A stretch of 36,467 nt of DNA from the NCBI GenBank assembly GCA_913058145.1, contig CAJXQM010000027.1, forward strand, positions 1-36,467, read 5' to 3'. The notes under the pieces were generated by a model. The model did not search any database. It was not told the DNA's origin and saw only the letters and a list, made by a program, of their open reading frames with translations. Below are positions 26,190 through 34,228 of the stretch, in pieces (position 1 is the first letter of the stretch; the number at the start of each line of letters is the position of its first letter). This DNA comes from an uncultured Colwellia sp. Lineage in GTDB: Bacteria > Pseudomonadota > Gammaproteobacteria > Enterobacterales > Alteromonadaceae. Position numbers and translations under genes: made by a program.

Positions 26190-27824
26190 ATGAACAACTT
26201 CGACTTTATTATTATTGGTGCCGGTTCTGCAGGCTGCGTACTTGCCGATAAATTGTCTGCTTGTGGTAAATATCAAGTTTGTTTGTTGGAAGCAGGCCCT
26301 AAGGATAAACACTGGAGTATTCATATGCCGATAGGTGTTATCGAGCTGATGAAAAATAAAGTACTTAATTGGCAATTTAATTCCGAGCCTGAACCAACTC
26401 AGAACAATAGAAAAATATTTAATCCACGTGGGAGAGTGTTAGGTGGTAGTAGTTCAATTAATGCCATGCTTTATATTCGCGGACAAAAAGAAGATTATGA
26501 TCATTGGGCGGCGCTTGGTAATGATGGGTGGTCATTTAATGATGTGTTGCCTTATTTTAAAAGTACTCAACATCAAGAACGTGGAGCAGATAAATTTCAC
26601 GGGGTAGATGGTTCACTGAATGTTGCAGATTCAGTCTCAAAACCAGCTATTCACGATAGTTTCATCTCATCCGCTCAACAGGCTGGTTTTCCACTTAATA
26701 ACGATTTTAATGGCGAAAATCAAGAAGGGGTTGGTTATTATCAAGTAACTCAAAAAAATGGCCAGCGCTGTAGTGCTGCTAAAGCTTTTTTAACGCCTAA
26801 TGTAAACCGCTCAAATTTAACTATTATTACTGACGCACACGTTCAGAACATTATTTTTGAGAGTCAAAGTACCGCTAAAATTGCAACCGGCGTTTGCTAC
26901 AAAGTTAACGGTCATCGACACAATGTTTTTGCTAAAAAAGAAGTGTTATTAAGTGCCGGCGCTTTCAACTCACCACAATTATTGATGCTGTCAGGTATTG
27001 GCCCAAAAGACGAATTAACCAAACACAATATACCTTTAGTACATGAATTAGCGGGTGTTGGTCAAAACTTACAAGATCACCCTGACACTGTCGTTGTAAC
27101 ACACCATAAACAGAGTAATTTATTAGCAATTCGACCCAAAGCGGTTTGGTGGTTGTTAAAACAAGCATTGAAATACCTCGCTCTTGGCATCAATAAAAAA
27201 CGCAGCGGAATATTAACCTCTGTGGTGGCTGAATCAGGTGGTTTTATCAAATCAAAACCCTATTTATCACGACCTGATTTACAACTACATTTTATTCCTA
27301 CCGCTTTTGATGATCATGGTCGAGGTTTGAAAATATTATTTAACTATGGCATTTCAATACACACCTGTTTATTGCGTCCGAAGAGTCGTGGCAGTGTTAC
27401 TTTATATGGTAATAAATCAAGTTTACATCCAAAAATCAGCATAAATATGCTTACTCATGAAGACGACAAAAAAGATATGATACAAGCAGTTAAAATTGCT
27501 CGCTCCATTTTATCGCAACAGCCGCTCAGTGAAAATAATGGTAATGAAATATTTCCAGGTAATAGCATACAAAGTGATGATGAAATTTTTGAATTTTTGA
27601 AGAACAAAGCAAATACTATTTATCACCCTGTAGGTACATGTAAGATGGGGAACGATGATTTAGCCGTAGTCGATAATCAATTAAAAGTTCATGGGATAAA
27701 AAGTCTGCGCGTGATTGATGCTTCCATTATGCCAACATTAATTAGTGGTAACACAAATGCCCCAACAATTATGATTGCCGCTAAAATTGCTGACGCTATT
27801 TTAGCTAGCTGGGAACAAATATAG
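26190..27824 (+). CDS. GMC-family FAD alcohol dehydrogenase, AlkJ-like
   Basis: FAD-dependent oxidoreductase of the glucose-methanol-choline family, probably oxidising medium or long-chain alcohols to aldehydes. The Rossmann dinucleotide motif GAGSAG is at 10-15. GMC signature 1 is in RGRVLGGSSSINAMLYIRG and signature 2 in GAFNSPQLLMLSGIG. The active-site His is in YHPVGTCKMG (His479) and Asn521 in SGNTNAPTIM. The phrases VGYYQVTQKNGQRCSAAKAFL and VAESGGFIKS...RPDLQLHF closely follow AlkJ as I remember it, rather than choline dehydrogenase BetA. Length 544 is normal for the family, and there is no signal peptide. AAAGGAATCC precedes the ATG. A FadR-like operator sits in the leader, consistent with a fatty-alcohol role; the substrate itself is inferred. 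Confidence 0.85.
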   Translation: MNNFDFIIIGAGSAGCVLADKLSACGKYQVCLLEAGPKDKHWSIHMPIGVIELMKNKVLNWQFNSEPEPTQNNRKIFNPRGRVLGGSSSINAMLYIRGQKEDYDHWAALGNDGWSFNDVLPYFKSTQHQERGADKFHGVDGSLNVADSVSKPAIHDSFISSAQQAGFPLNNDFNGENQEGVGYYQVTQKNGQRCSAAKAFLTPNVNRSNLTIITDAHVQNIIFESQSTAKIATGVCYKVNGHRHNVFAKKEVLLSAGAFNSPQLLMLSGIGPKDELTKHNIPLVHELAGVGQNLQDHPDTVVVTHHKQSNLLAIRPKAVWWLLKQALKYLALGINKKRSGILTSVVAESGGFIKSKPYLSRPDLQLHFIPTAFDDHGRGLKILFNYGISIHTCLLRPKSRGSVTLYGNKSSLHPKISINMLTHEDDKKDMIQAVKIARSILSQQPLSENNGNEIFPGNSIQSDDEIFEFLKNKANTIYHPVGTCKMGNDDLAVVDNQLKVHGIKSLRVIDASIMPTLISGNTNAPTIMIAAKIADAILASWEQI

Positions 27825-27895
27825 ACAAAGCCATGTAATAAAAAAGACTACGATAAGGTCATCTATGCACAATTTTAATTTATATAACCCTCTTT

Positions 27896-28387
27896 ATGAA
27901 AAACCCAACTTATCTTGCTAGCTTATTTATCCTTATATTTTGGATAATTCCTAACGCTGTCGCTGAAAATTTTCCAACGGCCCCACCTTGGCAGTTAACG
28001 ACTCAGGAAGGAAAAACTATTTCGTTAAGTGATTATCAAGGCAAGCCTGTTATTTTACATTTTTGGGCGACATGGTGTTCTTACTGTAAAAAACTACAAC
28101 CTAAGTTAGTTGAGCTTGAAAAGAAATATCAACGTTCAGGCATAAAAATTGTCGCTATTAGCTTCAATGAAGATGATGGTGCCATACCACAATATGAAAT
28201 AAATAAACGCGGTTATAACTTTATTACGGCAATAAAGGGAGAATTGGTTGCAGATCAGTACGGAGTTAGAGGAACACCCACTACCTTTTTTATTAATCGC
28301 CAAGGTCAAACAATATACAAATCAACTAATTCAGATGTAAACAATCCTAAACTAGCATTAGCTGTGCAAGAAATAATTAAGCGTTAA
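27896..28387 (+). CDS. Secreted TlpA/ResA-type thioredoxin
   Basis: A 163-residue periplasmic thioredoxin-fold protein. The signal peptide is about 1-23 (hydrophobic YLASLFILIFWIIPNAVA). The active site WATWCSYC places the cysteines at 61 and 64. A cis-Pro region GVRGTPTTFFINRQG follows near 120. The AhpC/TSA-type start (PPWQLTTQEGKTISLSDYQGKPVILHFWA) points to the TlpA/ResA group, which reduces specific periplasmic disulfides. It lies 71 bases after the GMC gene on the same strand, so the two may be co-transcribed. No cytochrome c maturation genes are near, so the partner is unknown. Confidence 0.85.
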   Translation: MKNPTYLASLFILIFWIIPNAVAENFPTAPPWQLTTQEGKTISLSDYQGKPVILHFWATWCSYCKKLQPKLVELEKKYQRSGIKIVAISFNEDDGAIPQYEINKRGYNFITAIKGELVADQYGVRGTPTTFFINRQGQTIYKSTNSDVNNPKLALAVQEIIKR

Positions 28388-28425
28388 TTACTTTTGAGTT
28401 ATTATTTTCTAGATTTTAGAGACAA

Positions 28426-28450
28426 AAAGGGAAGCATATTGCTTCCCTTT
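28426..28450. terminator. Bidirectional terminator between the thioredoxin and acyl-CoA dehydrogenase genes
   Basis: AAAGGGAAGCA (28426-28436) pairs perfectly with TGCTTCCCTTT (28440-28450) across a 3-base loop. On the minus strand the stem continues into TTTTT, so it best serves the acyl-CoA dehydrogenase gene ending at 28489, while on the plus strand it follows the thioredoxin stop by 39 bases. Confidence 0.85.
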
Positions 28451-28488
28451 ATATTAAGTCTATTGAGCTATTCTATTAACATAATAGA

Positions 28489-30294
28489 CTAAAATGAAAA
28501 ATCATCCGCATCAAGTGCCATTATAGAATCAGATCCATTTTCTAAACAAGACGCATGACCTTTCGCTCTTGGTAATATACGTTGAAAATAGAAACGTGCC
28601 GTTTTGATTTTTGCTTGGTAAAACTCACTATCCTCATTATTTATAAGTAATTTATCTTGCGCTACCTTAGCCATTTTTGCCCAAAAATAGGCTAGTGTAA
28701 AATAGCCAGAATACATTAAGTAATCAACGGATGCACCACCAATTTCATCAGGATTTTTCATAGCCTTCATACCTAACGTTTCTGTCATTTTTTGCCAATC
28801 ACCAGCATAAGCCATAATAGGTTTAATGAATTCCCCCATTGCTTCATTAGCTGAATTTTCAACACAAAATGCTGTGATTTCTGCTCCAAATGGTTTTAAT
28901 ATTTCACCTTTAGATCCTAAAACTTTACGCCCTAGTAAATCAAGTGCTTGAATGCCAGTGGTGCCTTCATACAAACAACTAATTTTTGTATCACGCATCA
29001 GCTGTTCCATGCCCCATTCTTTAATATAACCATGCCCACCGAATACTTGCACGCCATGACTGGTACACTCTAAACCTAACTCAGTTAAAAAAGCTTTCGC
29101 AATTGGCGTTAATAAGGCCAACTTAGATTCAGCTGATGCTTTTTCTTCTTCGTCTGCTTTATCTGGAGATGCATGACCCACATCAACTAACTGTGATAAA
29201 TAAGCAATTAACGCACGACCGCCTTCAGCAATAGACTTTTGAGTTAATAACATACGGCGTACATCAGGATGAACAATGATTGCATCTGCTGGGCCTTCAG
29301 GATTTTTTACACCAGACAATGAACGCATTTGTAATCTATCTTTAGCGTAAGACAATGCACCTTGAAATGATGCTTCAGCTGCCGCAACACCTTCGGTAGC
29401 AACGCCTAAGCGGGCAGCATTCATAAAGGTAAACATACAGTGTAAACCACGATTAACTTCGCCAATTAAATAACCTTTGGCGCCATCAAAATTGATTACA
29501 CAAGTTGCATTAGCATTGATGCCCATTTTATGCTCAATTGAACCACAACTTACGGCATTTCTATCGCTGATTTCACCGGCATCAGTCACGTTAAATTTAG
29601 GGACGATAAATAATGAAATACCGCGACTACCTTCTGGCGAACCCGGGATGCGAGCAATAACAATATGTACAATATTATCCGATAAGTCATGCTCACCCGC
29701 GGAAATAAAAATCTTAGTACCCGTTAACGAGTAACTCCCATCATCATTTACTTCAGCCTTAGTGCGTAACATACCTAAGTCGGTACCACAATGAGGCTCT
29801 GTTAAGCACATAGTACCCGTCCAAGAACCTTCAACCAGTTTTGGCATAAAGATATTTTTATGCATATCACTGCCATGTGCTTCAATAGTCGCTAACGCGC
29901 CGTGGCTTAAGCCTGGATACATAGCAAAACTATGATTAGCACTGGAGAACAATTCAGTAATAGCAGTACTTAATGAATGGGGTAAACCTTGACCACCAAA
30001 ATCAACATTTTGTGCTAAGGTTGGCCAACCTCCTTCAACATATTGTTGATAAGCCTCTTTAAAGCCATCAGGTGTTGTAACCTCACCCTCATTCCAAGTA
30101 CAACCTTGTTCATCACCAATTTTATTTATTGGAGCAACCACTTGTTCAGTAAACTTAGCCGCCTCAGCGATGATAGCATCGATCATATCAAGGCTAGCAT
30201 CTTCATAACCAAGTTTTTGATAGTGGCTGTCACAATCAAGTAACTCTTGCATGACAAACTTCAGATCTCTAATCGGTGCTTTATATTCTGGCAT
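28489..30294 (-). CDS. Acyl-CoA dehydrogenase, long (about 600 aa) DmdC/FadE5-like class
   Basis: FAD flavoenzyme introducing the alpha-beta double bond in acyl-CoA esters. The core shows MCLTEPHCGTDLGMLRTKA and KIFISAGEHDL (flavin and substrate binding), then GVAAAEASFQGALSYAKDRLQMR. The catalytic Glu443 lies in CLYEGTTGIQALDLLGRKVL, as in the subfamily with the extra C-terminal domain (PF12806 type). At 601 residues it belongs with the large DmdC/FadE5-like enzymes, not the 380-residue short-chain type. The exact chain length, or a role on methylmercaptopropionyl-CoA, cannot be settled from sequence. GGAGA precedes the ATG. The promoter carries PsrA-like and FadR-like sites. A single-gene unit between two terminators. 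Confidence 0.9.
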   Translation of the reverse strand: MPEYKAPIRDLKFVMQELLDCDSHYQKLGYEDASLDMIDAIIAEAAKFTEQVVAPINKIGDEQGCTWNEGEVTTPDGFKEAYQQYVEGGWPTLAQNVDFGGQGLPHSLSTAITELFSSANHSFAMYPGLSHGALATIEAHGSDMHKNIFMPKLVEGSWTGTMCLTEPHCGTDLGMLRTKAEVNDDGSYSLTGTKIFISAGEHDLSDNIVHIVIARIPGSPEGSRGISLFIVPKFNVTDAGEISDRNAVSCGSIEHKMGINANATCVINFDGAKGYLIGEVNRGLHCMFTFMNAARLGVATEGVAAAEASFQGALSYAKDRLQMRSLSGVKNPEGPADAIIVHPDVRRMLLTQKSIAEGGRALIAYLSQLVDVGHASPDKADEEEKASAESKLALLTPIAKAFLTELGLECTSHGVQVFGGHGYIKEWGMEQLMRDTKISCLYEGTTGIQALDLLGRKVLGSKGEILKPFGAEITAFCVENSANEAMGEFIKPIMAYAGDWQKMTETLGMKAMKNPDEIGGASVDYLMYSGYFTLAYFWAKMAKVAQDKLLINNEDSEFYQAKIKTARFYFQRILPRAKGHASCLENGSDSIMALDADDFSF

Positions 30295-30343
30295 AGGGTT
30301 TCTCCAATATTAATTTTAGCCGTCCTACTGGAAATCAACTGGT

Positions 30344-30360
30344 CAGTGGTCGGACTTTCA
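30344..30360 (-). promoter_or_regulatory. FadR-like operator at the acyl-CoA dehydrogenase promoter
   Basis: The core TGGTCGGACTT (plus-strand reading, 30347-30357) resembles the E. coli fabA FadR site, which has GATCGGACTTG. It lies 50-66 bases before the ATG, just downstream of the predicted transcription start and adjacent to the PsrA-like palindrome. Confidence 0.45.
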
Positions 30361-30373
30361 AACAAGTGTTTGA
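30358..30373 (-). promoter_or_regulatory. PsrA-like operator at the acyl-CoA dehydrogenase promoter
   Basis: TCAAAC-AAGT-GTTTGA is a perfect 6-bp dyad with a 4-base centre. It matches the PsrA motif of Pseudomonas and its relatives, (G/C)AAAC-N2-4-GTTT(G/C). PsrA is the fatty-acid-responsive TetR repressor of beta-oxidation genes. It abuts the -10 element (30378-30373), a blocking position. Confidence 0.55.
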
Positions 30374-30401
30374 TTAAATCATATCAAATACTTTTACTCA
30401 A
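30373..30401 (-). promoter_or_regulatory. Promoter of the acyl-CoA dehydrogenase gene
   Basis: Minus strand: TTGAGT (30401-30396), a 17-base spacer, and TTTAAT (30378-30373; 5 of 6). Transcription would start near 30366, inside the PsrA-like palindrome. Confidence 0.5.
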
Positions 30402-30456
30402 GTAAGATTAGTCATGATTTTTACAAAAAGGCTATTATATAGACGAAATCCAGACA

Positions 30457-30483
30457 TAAAAAAAGCGCAATAAATGCGCTTTT
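30457..30483 (-). terminator. Rho-independent terminator of the DUF3010 gene
   Basis: AAAAGCGCA (30461-30469) pairs with TGCGCTTTT (30475-30483) around a 5-base loop. On the minus strand it is followed by a run of seven T residues in total, 30 bases past the stop of the gene ending at 30513. Confidence 0.9.
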
Positions 30484-30512
30484 CGCTAAGTGATACGTTA
30501 TTTAAATAGTCA

Positions 30513-30938
30513 TTACACCGTTTCTAAATAAGCAAATACTGTAGTGAAAGCTTGTTCTTGATACTGTTTTAAGCCGGTATCTCTAAAGTCGATTTCTACT
30601 TGGCTTTTTGCTATTTCTTTTTTAATAAAGCTGCCCGCTAGGATTTCAACGTGCAGTTCTTTTATCAACTGAATTGCCGCCTCAACCTTAAAGCCGATAG
30701 GACCGCCTGCAAATTTTCCTTTTAACGCACGCCCTTTAATAAGTACATGGCTGACATGATAGTCTTCCATTAATTTCTCAAAGGTAAACTGAAATTTTTG
30801 CACTTGCTCTGCATCTCCAGCGTCATCAAGGCTGATCTTTTGTACTCGTGTATGAGGAATATCATACAAACTATTTTCTTTAGACATAATACAAATAATT
30901 GCATCATTACCTTTTATTTCAACGCCACATGCTTTCAT
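30513..30938 (-). CDS. DUF3010 family protein
   Basis: A 141-residue soluble protein that matches my memory of DUF3010, a small family of Shewanella, Vibrio and Colwellia. It opens with MKACGVEIKGNDAIICI, a beta-hairpin start reminiscent of RNase H-like folds, and has VSHVLIKGRALKGKFAGGPIGFKVEAAIQL in the middle. No signal peptide or membrane segment is seen. The function is not known. Single-gene transcript with its own terminator, divergent from the SDR gene. Confidence 0.8.
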   Translation of the reverse strand: MKACGVEIKGNDAIICIMSKENSLYDIPHTRVQKISLDDAGDAEQVQKFQFTFEKLMEDYHVSHVLIKGRALKGKFAGGPIGFKVEAAIQLIKELHVEILAGSFIKKEIAKSQVEIDFRDTGLKQYQEQAFTTVFAYLETV

Positions 30939-31066
30939 GTAAAAATCTCAAGTTTTAGAATTACAGCCATTATAGCGAATTTACTAAAATAAGAAAATGG
31001 CACTGAACTGAACTTAGCGTTATCATTGAGAAAATATTTTCTTGATAAAATTAGTGGCTCGGTAAA

Positions 31067-31792
31067 ATGAAAAAAATATGTGTGATTACTGGCGGTAGTT
31101 CAGGTATAGGTTTAAGTATAGTAAAATTATTTGAACAGAATAATTACCACGTTTTTAACTTGGATTTATCCCCTTCTTCTTTTGGCGAATATTGTTATTG
31201 TGATGTGACTAATGTAAGTCAGGTAACTGATATAATTAATAATATAAGTAAAGATCGGTCTATCGACGTACTGATTTCAAACGCAGGTATTCACTTTTCT
31301 GCCAACATAGAAAACACGTCAGAAGATGATTTTGACAAGGTGTTTAATCTCAACGTAAAAGGTGCTTATGCTGCTATTAAAGCCGTATTACCTAGTATGA
31401 AAGCGAAAAATAATGGTGCTATTATTATAATGTCTTCCGATCAAGCCTTAGTCGCTAAACATAACTCTTTTGCCTACAACTTAAGTAAAGCGGCACTTGC
31501 TTCAATGGCAAAAACGACCGCACTCGATTACGCCACATTTAATATTCGCGCCAACGCAGTTTGCCCTGGTACGATAGAAACGCCCCTTTATCATCATGCT
31601 ATCAACAATTATTGCCAAAAGTCTGGTGCTGACAAAGCAAAAACACATAAGGAAGAAGAAAGCTTACAACCGCTAAACCGCTTAGGTCAGCCAGAAGAAG
31701 TTGCTGAATTAGTGTTATTTTTAGCCTCGGACAAAGCTAAGTTTATTACCGGTAGCTTACAAGTCATTGATGGTGGTTACACGGCACAATAA
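31067..31792 (+). CDS. Short-chain dehydrogenase/reductase (SDR, classical type)
   Basis: A 241-residue NAD(P)-dependent oxidoreductase. The cofactor loop TGGSSGIG is at 8-15, SNAG at 71-74, the catalytic Ser near 124, and Tyr137/Lys141 in YNLSK. CPGTIETPL and the terminal ITGSLQVIDGGYTAQ complete the classical SDR pattern. The acidic residue at the end of beta-2 (LDLS) suggests NAD preference. The partner gene is a lactonase-type amidohydrolase 39 bases downstream, so a sugar dehydrogenase plus lactonase pair (as in L-fucose or L-rhamnose oxidation) is possible. No transporter or further pathway gene is present to confirm this. Confidence 0.85.
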   Translation: MKKICVITGGSSGIGLSIVKLFEQNNYHVFNLDLSPSSFGEYCYCDVTNVSQVTDIINNISKDRSIDVLISNAGIHFSANIENTSEDDFDKVFNLNVKGAYAAIKAVLPSMKAKNNGAIIIMSSDQALVAKHNSFAYNLSKAALASMAKTTALDYATFNIRANAVCPGTIETPLYHHAINNYCQKSGADKAKTHKEEESLQPLNRLGQPEEVAELVLFLASDKAKFITGSLQVIDGGYTAQ

Positions 31793-31831
31793 TAGAGTGT
31801 AATAAAAGTATTAGAATAACGAGCAGCTAAA

Positions 31832-32722
31832 ATGAAAATAATTGATCCTCACCTACATTTTTTTTATCTTGAACAAGGCGATTATCATTGGCTAAAAACT
31901 GGCAACGCCCCTTTTTGGTCTGACAAAGCGTTGATCAATAAAACGTTCCAAGAAAGTGACTTACAACTTGACCCACCTTTAGTGTTAACGGGCTTTGTTC
32001 ATATTGAAGCAGGATTTGATAATAACCAACCTTGGCGAGAGCTAGCTGCGTTAGCACTGACTTCGCATAAGCTTTATCGATGCATTGCTAACATCAACTT
32101 AACCGCATCGACCCAGTGCTTTAAAGAGAGTTTAGCGGCATTAGCGCAGTTTGATTCATTTATTGGTGTTCGTCATCTATTAGATGAACAAGCGTTAAGC
32201 TTATTAACTAATAAACAAGTCACCCAAAACATTAGCCTGCTCAATAGTTTTACCACAGGTGCTCAGCAAAGCTTAGTGTTTGAAATACAAATGCCGTTCT
32301 TTAGCTCCGCATCAACTCAGGCGTTATGCGATATTATTCAAAGTAACCCTAACTTACGTTTTGTTATCAATCATGCAGGGTTTCCCCCAGAACAAACACA
32401 AAACAAAGCATGGCAGTGTTGGCAACAAAACTTATTAAAAGTCGCTAGTTTTTCAAATACCGCCATTAAATGCTCAGGTTGGGAAATGACCAACAGGCAT
32501 TACCAACCGGCTTGGGTTAATGAATGTTTAGCCGTAGTTTTTGCCTTATTTGGCAGTGATAGGATGATGTTAGCCAGCAACTTCCCCTTGTGTAATTTGA
32601 GTAAAGGTAGCTATCAAGCTTATTGGAAGTCGATGATACAGTGCTCATTTTTTCAATTATTAACAGAGCAAGAAAAAAGCGCATTATGTAGTGATAATGC
32701 GCTTAAATGGTATTTATGCTAA
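31832..32722 (+). CDS. Amidohydrolase 2 family protein (lactonase-like, COG3618 type)
   Basis: A 296-residue TIM-barrel metal-dependent hydrolase. DPHLHFF at 5-11 supplies the HxH motif, GVRHLLDE comes at mid-length, VINHAGFP carries a further metal-ligand His, and KCSGWEM follows. Near the C-terminus RMMLASNFPLC replaces the more usual GSDWP with Asn, a variant known in this family. Relatives act on sugar lactones (L-fuconolactone, L-rhamnonolactone) or related ring esters, which suits the adjacent SDR. Its stop overlaps the stop of the convergent OmpA-family gene by 4 bases, leaving no room for a terminator. Confidence 0.8.
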   Translation: MKIIDPHLHFFYLEQGDYHWLKTGNAPFWSDKALINKTFQESDLQLDPPLVLTGFVHIEAGFDNNQPWRELAALALTSHKLYRCIANINLTASTQCFKESLAALAQFDSFIGVRHLLDEQALSLLTNKQVTQNISLLNSFTTGAQQSLVFEIQMPFFSSASTQALCDIIQSNPNLRFVINHAGFPPEQTQNKAWQCWQQNLLKVASFSNTAIKCSGWEMTNRHYQPAWVNECLAVVFALFGSDRMMLASNFPLCNLSKGSYQAYWKSMIQCSFFQLLTEQEKSALCSDNALKWYLC

Positions 32723-34227
32723 TTGTAGACAGGCTTTGTTGTGATAAACCTTATCTCAACCTTACGTTTAGTTTGCTTTTTACTTGGCTCTAATAAAATA
32801 TAACTCAATGAAATAGGTACTTTAATACCACGACTCTTTAATATCTTCGCTATTTTTTTCGCTCTGTCTGCGGCAAGTTCAATTAACTCTTGCTCATTAC
32901 CCGGCAATTTAGCAAAAGAAACTAACTCGACATGATGAAGCTGACTTAAATCTTGAACATCTATCGCCGCTTGGATTTTTGCAATATATTTAGCACTAAT
33001 TAGTGCAGAGAACATACCAAAGTTAATAGCTGTTGCTTTATTATCATTAACTAAGTCTTTATCGCGCCACTCGTAACGAATTTCAACGCGTTGACTTGAT
33101 GCTTCTTCTGTTTGATCAACATCACCATGAAAATCTACATTCATCTGAGTAAAAGGTATCTCCGCTAAATAAAGATATTTTTCAATACTGTGTGCTCGCC
33201 AAAGAGATAACTTTTGGTTAAAGTTGAAATCACCTAGTGTTGATGCATAGCCATGAATACTGACCTTTAAATCATCACGTGTCAGCAGTGCTTCTTTCAC
33301 ACTCACTAATTTAGCCAATGCCTTGCTCGACAAGGTAAATCTATCTATTGGATAAAAAATAGAAATATTGCCTGGTAGTACTAGTTCAGGTACAGGTTCA
33401 ACGATTGGCGCAGGTTCAACACTTTCACTAACCATAGGCTTAGGCGAAATAATTGCTACTGCAACACTTTCGTTAATCATAGGCTCAGGTTTAGGCGCTG
33501 GCTTAGCTTTTCTTACTACTGCACTTTCACCAAAGTAATAACGAACACCTAACGCAAGAATATTGGTGACATCGCGCTCTAATTCAAAATGCTCTGCACT
33601 TAAGTAAAGCTGAAAATCATCATTAACTTGATAATTGAGTTCAGCTCCATACCAAATATCACCACCTGAAATGCTATCATTGCCTGACGTACCATTACTG
33701 CTAGCATCAGTTGATTGGTCTACCGTGGTATAATCCCCTTTCCAATCTAAATAACCTAGCTTAGCTGATACTTTTAATGCTCTTGATAATGACCATGAAC
33801 CAACAAAAGCTAAAGACAACCCTGCACCTGATTGTGGATAAATATGCTCTGCATTATCATAAAAACTAGCAATATCGCTATCTTTGCCAACGAATGACAC
33901 CGAACGATCGCCTAAATCGATATAACCGGCTTCTACAGCAAAGTGCTGAGTAAGCTGATAACCGGCAAATAAACTACTGGCAAAACCACTATCATCAATA
34001 TCTATACTACTAACATCTAACCCCGATGCTTGATTAAAAGCATTAACATCAGATGAGCTAAGGTCAGTTTTAGCAAAACCTAACTGACCGCCTATATACC
34101 AATTAAAAGGTTTATCTACGAGTTCAATTTGTGGTTCTTGACTAAGTTCTACGGCATTCGCCTGACTAATCACAGCGAAAACAAAAAAAGATAATAACAA
34201 TGTTACTTTAAACGTTAAGTTATTCAT
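32719..34227 (-). CDS. OmpA-family outer membrane protein with two tandem OmpA-like domains
   Basis: A signal peptide (MNNLTFK...FAVISQANA, 1-24) leads to an eight-strand OmpA-like barrel (about 27-235: WYIGGQLGFAKTD, GYQLTQHFAVEAGYIDLGD, ALGVRYYFGE). A Pro/Glu-rich linker with the repeated words PMxxESV follows, then an OmpA C-terminal domain (about 285-385: ISIFYPIDRFTLSSKALAKL, VSIHGYAST, SSQRVEIRYEW). A second, weaker copy ends the protein (about 395-500: VELVSFAKLPGNEQELIELA, RKVEIRFI). The first keeps the helix for peptidoglycan binding better than the second. The ATG at 34227, one base after the upstream stop, has AAAGG at -11 and gives a clean signal peptide; the ATG at 34251 lacks a ribosome-binding site. 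It follows the large surface-protein gene as an operon. Confidence 0.88.
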   Translation of the reverse strand: MNNLTFKVTLLLSFFVFAVISQANAVELSQEPQIELVDKPFNWYIGGQLGFAKTDLSSSDVNAFNQASGLDVSSIDIDDSGFASSLFAGYQLTQHFAVEAGYIDLGDRSVSFVGKDSDIASFYDNAEHIYPQSGAGLSLAFVGSWSLSRALKVSAKLGYLDWKGDYTTVDQSTDASSNGTSGNDSISGGDIWYGAELNYQVNDDFQLYLSAEHFELERDVTNILALGVRYYFGESAVVRKAKPAPKPEPMINESVAVAIISPKPMVSESVEPAPIVEPVPELVLPGNISIFYPIDRFTLSSKALAKLVSVKEALLTRDDLKVSIHGYASTLGDFNFNQKLSLWRAHSIEKYLYLAEIPFTQMNVDFHGDVDQTEEASSQRVEIRYEWRDKDLVNDNKATAINFGMFSALISAKYIAKIQAAIDVQDLSQLHHVELVSFAKLPGNEQELIELAADRAKKIAKILKSRGIKVPISLSYILLEPSKKQTKRKVEIRFITTKPVYN

Positions 34228-34228
34228 C

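Noticed and set aside
26190..27824. Choline dehydrogenase BetA as the identity of the GMC oxidoreductase
   Set aside because: No betB, betI or betT neighbours, closer phrase-level similarity to AlkJ as remembered, and a FadR-like operator in the leader.
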